Of a DNA stretch of 64,000 bases, positions 60,543 through 64,000 are shown piece by piece (positions within the stretch are counted from its first letter, which is position 1; each line of letters opens with the position of its first letter). Under the pieces are notes generated by a model. The model made no database searches and was not told the origin of the DNA. It saw only the letters and a program-made list of their open reading frames with translations. This DNA comes from Ignavibacteriales bacterium (lineage in GTDB: Bacteria > Bacteroidota > Ignavibacteria > Ignavibacteriales > Ignavibacteriaceae). The stretch lies in contig JADJNX010000003.1 in assembly GCA_016714125.1 (NCBI GenBank), positions 310,001-374,000 on the forward strand, given 5' to 3'. A program made the translations under genes and the position numbers.

Positions 60543-62531
60543 CTACTTCAAATAAACCAGTTTAGCCACTCCTCTTACACTGTTACCATCAACTGTAAAA
60601 AGCTAGATTCCAGATGGAACAGCAAATTCACTAAAGTCGATATTGTAATCTACTCTACCGGATTCTGTTACGGATAAGATTTTCTCACCTATCAATTCAC
60701 CTGTAACACTTGTGATTCTAAGTTTGTAATCTCCCGGTTGGGCAAATGAGATTTCAACTTTTGTCATCGGGTTAAAAGGGTTAGGATAGACATTGGAAAT
60801 GGCAAAAGTTGACGGAACAAGATTAACATCCTGGACTCCAACTGGTGCAAACAGATTCTTAAAATAATGGAAATTTCCATCTGAGTCACCAATAATAAGG
60901 TCAGGACGGGTGTCGCCATCAATATCTGCAAGATATGGAGAGGAGTTTTGGTCCATCTCAATTCCTTCAACGAGGGCATTGTTGTTTGTCCAAACAGGGG
61001 CGGTTGGTGTTCCGGTATTTTCATAATATTTTAAATCACCCCACAGACTTCCAATCAAAAGATCATAGTCACCATCATTATCAGCATCACCAAATGAAGG
61101 CCGATTATAAGAACCAAAACTAACTCCCGAAACAAGATTCATGTTTTGAACAAATGTATTGTTTCCGGTATTTTCCATAAAGACAACATTTGCAGCAGTT
61201 TCAGCACCAACGAGGAGGTCCATGTCACCATCACCATCTATATCAACCGGGGCAGGAATACTTGACCAACCAACATCGACAGAAGGAAACCAGTTCGCGG
61301 AAGTGAAAGTAGATCCATCCTTTAGGTAGAGATAAACTTTTCCATCGGTTGCGCCCGTTATTACATCAAGATCCCCATCTTTATCAAAATCTGCAAACTT
61401 AGGAACTGAATAAGAAGAAGTTGACAAATTCCCATAGTTCCCCGCTGTAAGGGCAAAAGATGGCGTCGTTCTTGTTCCATTATTCTGGATCAGTCTGATT
61501 TGGCCAAGGGATGTGCCGGTTAACATGTCCATGTCTCCATCCCCATCAACATCAGCAAGTGAAGTTGTTGAATGGCCGGAAACTTTAACAACCGGGAAAA
61601 ACAGAGGATTATAGAGAAATGTTGGGGTGGTTACAGTTCCATTATTCTGATAGAAAAGTAAATTCCCATCATCGGTACCATAAACAAGGTCATAGTCGCC
61701 ATCACCGTCAATATCGGTCATGTCAGGATTTTTCCAATAATGGGAACCTTCAACCTGAGGGAAGTTACCAACTCCATTCCAGAGTGGTGACTGTGGAGTA
61801 CCATCGTTTTTATAATATAAAATCGTAGCAAGATCGCGCCCAAGAAAAAGATCAAGATCGCCATCGTTGTTTATATCCACTAATGCAGGGTAAGAATTCA
61901 GTCCTGCATCGGATATTCCGGAGACAAAAGGCGTATGGTATGCAAAAATGGGAACTTTCCTCGATCCAACATTCCTGAATCCACGGGTTGTACCCGCCGG
62001 AGGACCACCAAGGAGTGACTCCCCTATTCCCGCGAGCAAGTCAAGGTCGCCATCACCATCGAGGTCACCCAACTCTGGTTTGGGATCAGAACCAATCAAA
62101 GTATTCACTTCAGTGAAGATGGAATCAACTTTTTCCCAAGCCGGCTCTGAAATCGTTCCTTTATTAAAAAAGCATGTGAATCCTCTAAACCCGCCTGTTA
62201 CCAAATCAAGGGTTCCATTAGAATCAAGATCCGCAAAAACAGCATATGAATAATAATTTAAGGGATCAAGAATCGGAATTTGAGCTAAATAGGCAGTATC
62301 TTCCTCATAAAATGGTATGGCTCCAGAAGAAACATTTTTGTAAAATTTTGATCTGCTCGAGAGGTAACAGAGATTAATATCCATATCACCGTCATTATCA
62401 TAATCGACAAAATATGGTGCTGTGAAGTGTTTCATCTCCAAGCCCGTGGGATTGAAAATGCCTTCTATTTTTTCCCAATTTTGGGCATTTAATGAATTAA
62501 CTAATAATAGTGCAAAAAGAATGTATTTCAT
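60543..62531 (-). CDS. FG-GAP/VCBS repeat secreted protein with T9SS signal, in-frame TAG near the end
   Basis: About 662 codons. A signal peptide (MKYILFALLLVNSLNAQ) precedes about ten calcium-binding repeats of the form DxDxDGDxD, such as DYDNDGDMDINL, DLDGDGDLDLLAG and DIDGDGDMDLLVG, about 50-60 residues apart, consistent with a seven-bladed or larger propeller. The T9SS signal IYPNPFNPMTKVEISFAQP follows. A TAG at 60603-60605 sits where Tyr is expected (SGI-stop, then LFTVDGNSVRGVAKLVYLK in the same frame up to 60543). It is a substitution rather than a frameshift. It may be an error or a real nonsense mutation, and it would remove the end of the sorting domain. Confidence 0.85.
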
Positions 62532-62786
62532 GATATTTCATCATTATTTGTTGTAATCCGGTTTTATTATCCGGCTTGTTTTTTTCGATTAGACAGCAGG
62601 TTGGAGAGAGAAAAGAGAAGAACCCCGCAACCTTGTCGCTGCAGAAAATTTTTTTTTCCTTGTATCTAATATATCACATTGATATTAAAACTATTTTTTG
62701 TAAATTTTGGACATAATAGTAATAAAAAGCGCGACAGCAGACAGCAGTAAATAAAAAGTGGTGAAAACAATCAAAAGAGGCGGGAA
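62532..62786. promoter_or_regulatory. Intergenic region with possible operator upstream of HTH gene
   Basis: A 255-base AT-rich spacer between divergent genes. It holds TAATAT (62667-62672) inverted as ATATTA (62682-62687) with a 9-base spacer. This is a candidate operator for the HTH protein, which would be typical of self-regulated repressors. Confidence 0.3.
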
Positions 62787-63143
62787 ATGTTGGAAATTAA
62801 TGGTAAAGATACACCAGCGGGTAGGTTGAGACATTTTGCTCATATGAAGTATGGGAGCATAAAAGCACTGGCAGCAGCCATGGGAGTTTCTCCAAGTACA
62901 CTATCACAATACACAACGGGAAAATGTATTCCCGGGAATCTGATGCAAGATAGATTAAGAAGCTTGGGGTGTGATATTGAGTGGCTGATCACGGGAAGCT
63001 CTGTGACACACGAAATTAAAAAGATGAGAAGAGAATTTGCACTCCTCATGAAGGAGTATCGGGCTTTCCAGCAAAGACTCTCTAAGGTGGAAGAGAAAAT
63101 CTTGAATTTGAATGGAAAAGTAAAAAACAACGGTTTTGGGTAA
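62787..63143 (+). CDS. HTH transcriptional regulator with C-terminal coiled coil
   Basis: 118 residues. The first 65 residues form a helix-turn-helix domain of the phage CI/XRE type (YGSIKALAAAMGVSPSTLSQYTTGK), which should bind DNA. The segment IPGNLMQDRLRSLGCDIEWLITG is the usual end of that domain. The last 50 residues are charged and helical (EFALLMKEYRAFQQRLSKVEEKI), probably a coiled coil for dimerisation. There is no peptidase or effector domain. The target genes are not evident; the nearby inverted repeat at 62667-62687 could be its site. Confidence 0.82.
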   Translation: MLEINGKDTPAGRLRHFAHMKYGSIKALAAAMGVSPSTLSQYTTGKCIPGNLMQDRLRSLGCDIEWLITGSSVTHEIKKMRREFALLMKEYRAFQQRLSKVEEKILNLNGKVKNNGFG

Positions 63144-63163
63144 ATTTGCTTGTCCTTTCACTT

Positions 63164-63190
63164 GGGTAACTAATATTACCCTTCCTTAAT
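63164..63190 (+). terminator. Weak hairpin after HTH gene
   Basis: GGGTAA (63164-63169) pairs with TTACCC (63176-63181) around a 6-base loop, followed by a T-rich stretch. The stem is short, so termination strength is doubtful. Confidence 0.4.
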
Positions 63191-63291
63191 ATTTATCTTT
63201 TTAGGAAATTGTTACAATTTTCGACGAATAATTATGCTGTTTTAATAGAGAATCTTATACCCTTTAGATATAAACTACCCAAGGAGCATTA

Positions 63292-64000
63292 ATGCGAAAT
63301 ATCCTTTTCATCACTATTTTAATAATTTTATTTTCATCAAATTCACTCCCACAGTGGAAATCTGATCCGGCATCAAATATCCTTATTGCAGACACAACAG
63401 GTTCACAAGTGCTTCCAAAAGCTGTGAAATGCAAAGATGGTTCAAGCTTTGTTACCTGGTTTGACACTCGAAATGGATCGTATGCTTTATATATGCAAAA
63501 AATGAGTGCAAACGGAATTCGTGAATGGGGCGATAATGGCATCCTGATCTCAGATAAACCGCAAAGTTCTTTCATTTCTAACTACTCACTGGAATGTGAC
63601 AAAACAAACAATGCAATTGTGGCATTTACAGATGTTAGAACTGGTAATCAGAGTGTCTTTGCCTATAAGATATCCCCTTTGGGGAAATTTCTTTGGGGAA
63701 ATGAGGGCATTTTGGTCTCAAGTGGGAAAGAAAGTGCCGTTAACCCATCCATTGCAGTTACCGGAGATGGATTTTATGTTATCGCATGGATAACATCGGG
63801 AAATCCTGACAAAATTGAATTACAAAAATCTCTGTTGATGGAACTGGTATGTAGGGCAAAACGACAATTCAGTATAGCTCTAAATCAGGTGAAGGATTTA
63901 CAAATCCAAAGGTGGTCCCCTCTGACAAGGGATCTGTTATTCTGATGCATACCGTAACAACCGGAAATTTTCCTGCACAAAAGGTGAAAATTGCTTCACA
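63292..64000 (+). CDS. Secreted repeat protein, beta-propeller-like (3' end outside window; one frameshift and a TAG)
   Basis: At least 236 residues. An AAGGAG site at 63281-63286 fixes the start. The signal peptide is ILFITILIILFSSNSLPQ. The rest repeats a unit of about 55 residues (SFVTWFDTRNGSYALYMQKM, VAFTDVRTGNQSVFAYKIS, then a third unit ELQKISVDG), each ending in a Trp-Gly-Asn/Asp motif. One added A near 63825 continues the third unit, but then a TAG appears at 63852-63854 where Trp (TGG) is expected. It is likely a surface or T9SS-secreted protein whose C-terminus is beyond the window. Confidence 0.75.

Noticed and set aside
60603..63854. TAG as a sense codon (stop codon reassignment)
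   Set aside because: Only two suspicious TAG codons were found, one replacing Tyr and one Trp, while other genes such as purine and competence genes end normally at TAG. Substitution errors are simpler.
1..64000. Programmed ribosomal frameshifting as the cause of the split genes
   Set aside because: Breaks occur in too many unrelated genes, in both directions, and without a shared slippery site or downstream structure. Homopolymer sequencing errors explain them better.

Overview
This AT-rich 64 kb window looks like a chromosome segment of a free-living Gram-negative bacterium of the Bacteroidota/Chlorobi group, most likely of Ignavibacteria type. The evidence is at least six secreted proteins with a type IX secretion (T9SS) C-terminal sorting signal of the form NYPNPFNPST, a PorV-family outer-membrane protein, a TonB-dependent receptor with a carboxypeptidase-like N-domain, a two-subunit 2-oxoacid:ferredoxin oxidoreductase, and an OlsF-type ornithine-lipid synthase. 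I saw no tRNA, rRNA, CRISPR array, transposase or phage gene.

The most important technical point is that about twenty genes are split by single-base frameshifts, close to 40 sites in all. Most of the junctions I spelled out lie in A or T homopolymers. Re-joining the frames restores conserved protein sequence each time, so I treat these as probable sequencing or assembly errors and annotate each as one gene. At least three point changes also look suspicious: two in-frame TAG codons and a CHAT-domain Cys to Gly change.

Layout. 1-10.1 kb: end of a histidine kinase, a DUF3160 T9SS cargo, YebC, a large TPR-CHAT protein on the minus strand, and a VIT/VWA T9SS cargo. 10.2-18.7 kb: exported beta-carbonic anhydrase, KorAB, OlsF-like synthase, a metallophosphoesterase and a SulP anion transporter. 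18.7-25.5 kb: a housekeeping run NrnA-PepA-EcsC-RecG, then an AlkD-like protein and a small lipoprotein. 25.6-36.2 kb (minus strand): a tight seven-gene surface operon of TonB receptor, T9SS partner protein, PorV-like protein, two small beta-barrels and two paralogous GHL10-type glycosyl hydrolases, one a lipoprotein and one a T9SS cargo. This is the best candidate for an unusual system: it looks like a carbohydrate-uptake locus but has no SusD. 36.3-43.3 kb: PrmA, a YtcJ-like amidohydrolase, a choice-of-anchor J T9SS cargo, a CDF metal exporter, a dihydroorotate dehydrogenase-like protein and IspE. 43.3-46.5 kb: three consecutive GT9 heptosyltransferase-like genes. 46.6-53.9 kb: PrmC, Dtd, a phosphomutase-like metalloenzyme, ComEC, PurK/PurE and an LD-carboxypeptidase. 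54.1-60.4 kb: a surface-sugar cluster of a CDP-glycerol-transferase-like protein, SpsF-type cytidylyltransferase, class III aminotransferase, SDR, KdsC-like phosphatase, NeuB-type synthase and fatty-acid hydroxylase, consistent with an undescribed nonulosonate-like sugar. 60.5-64 kb: an FG-GAP repeat T9SS cargo, a small HTH regulator and the start of a secreted repeat protein.

Taken together, the window is dominated by cell-surface biology (export through T9SS, outer-membrane uptake, LPS or surface-glycan synthesis) set among ordinary housekeeping operons.
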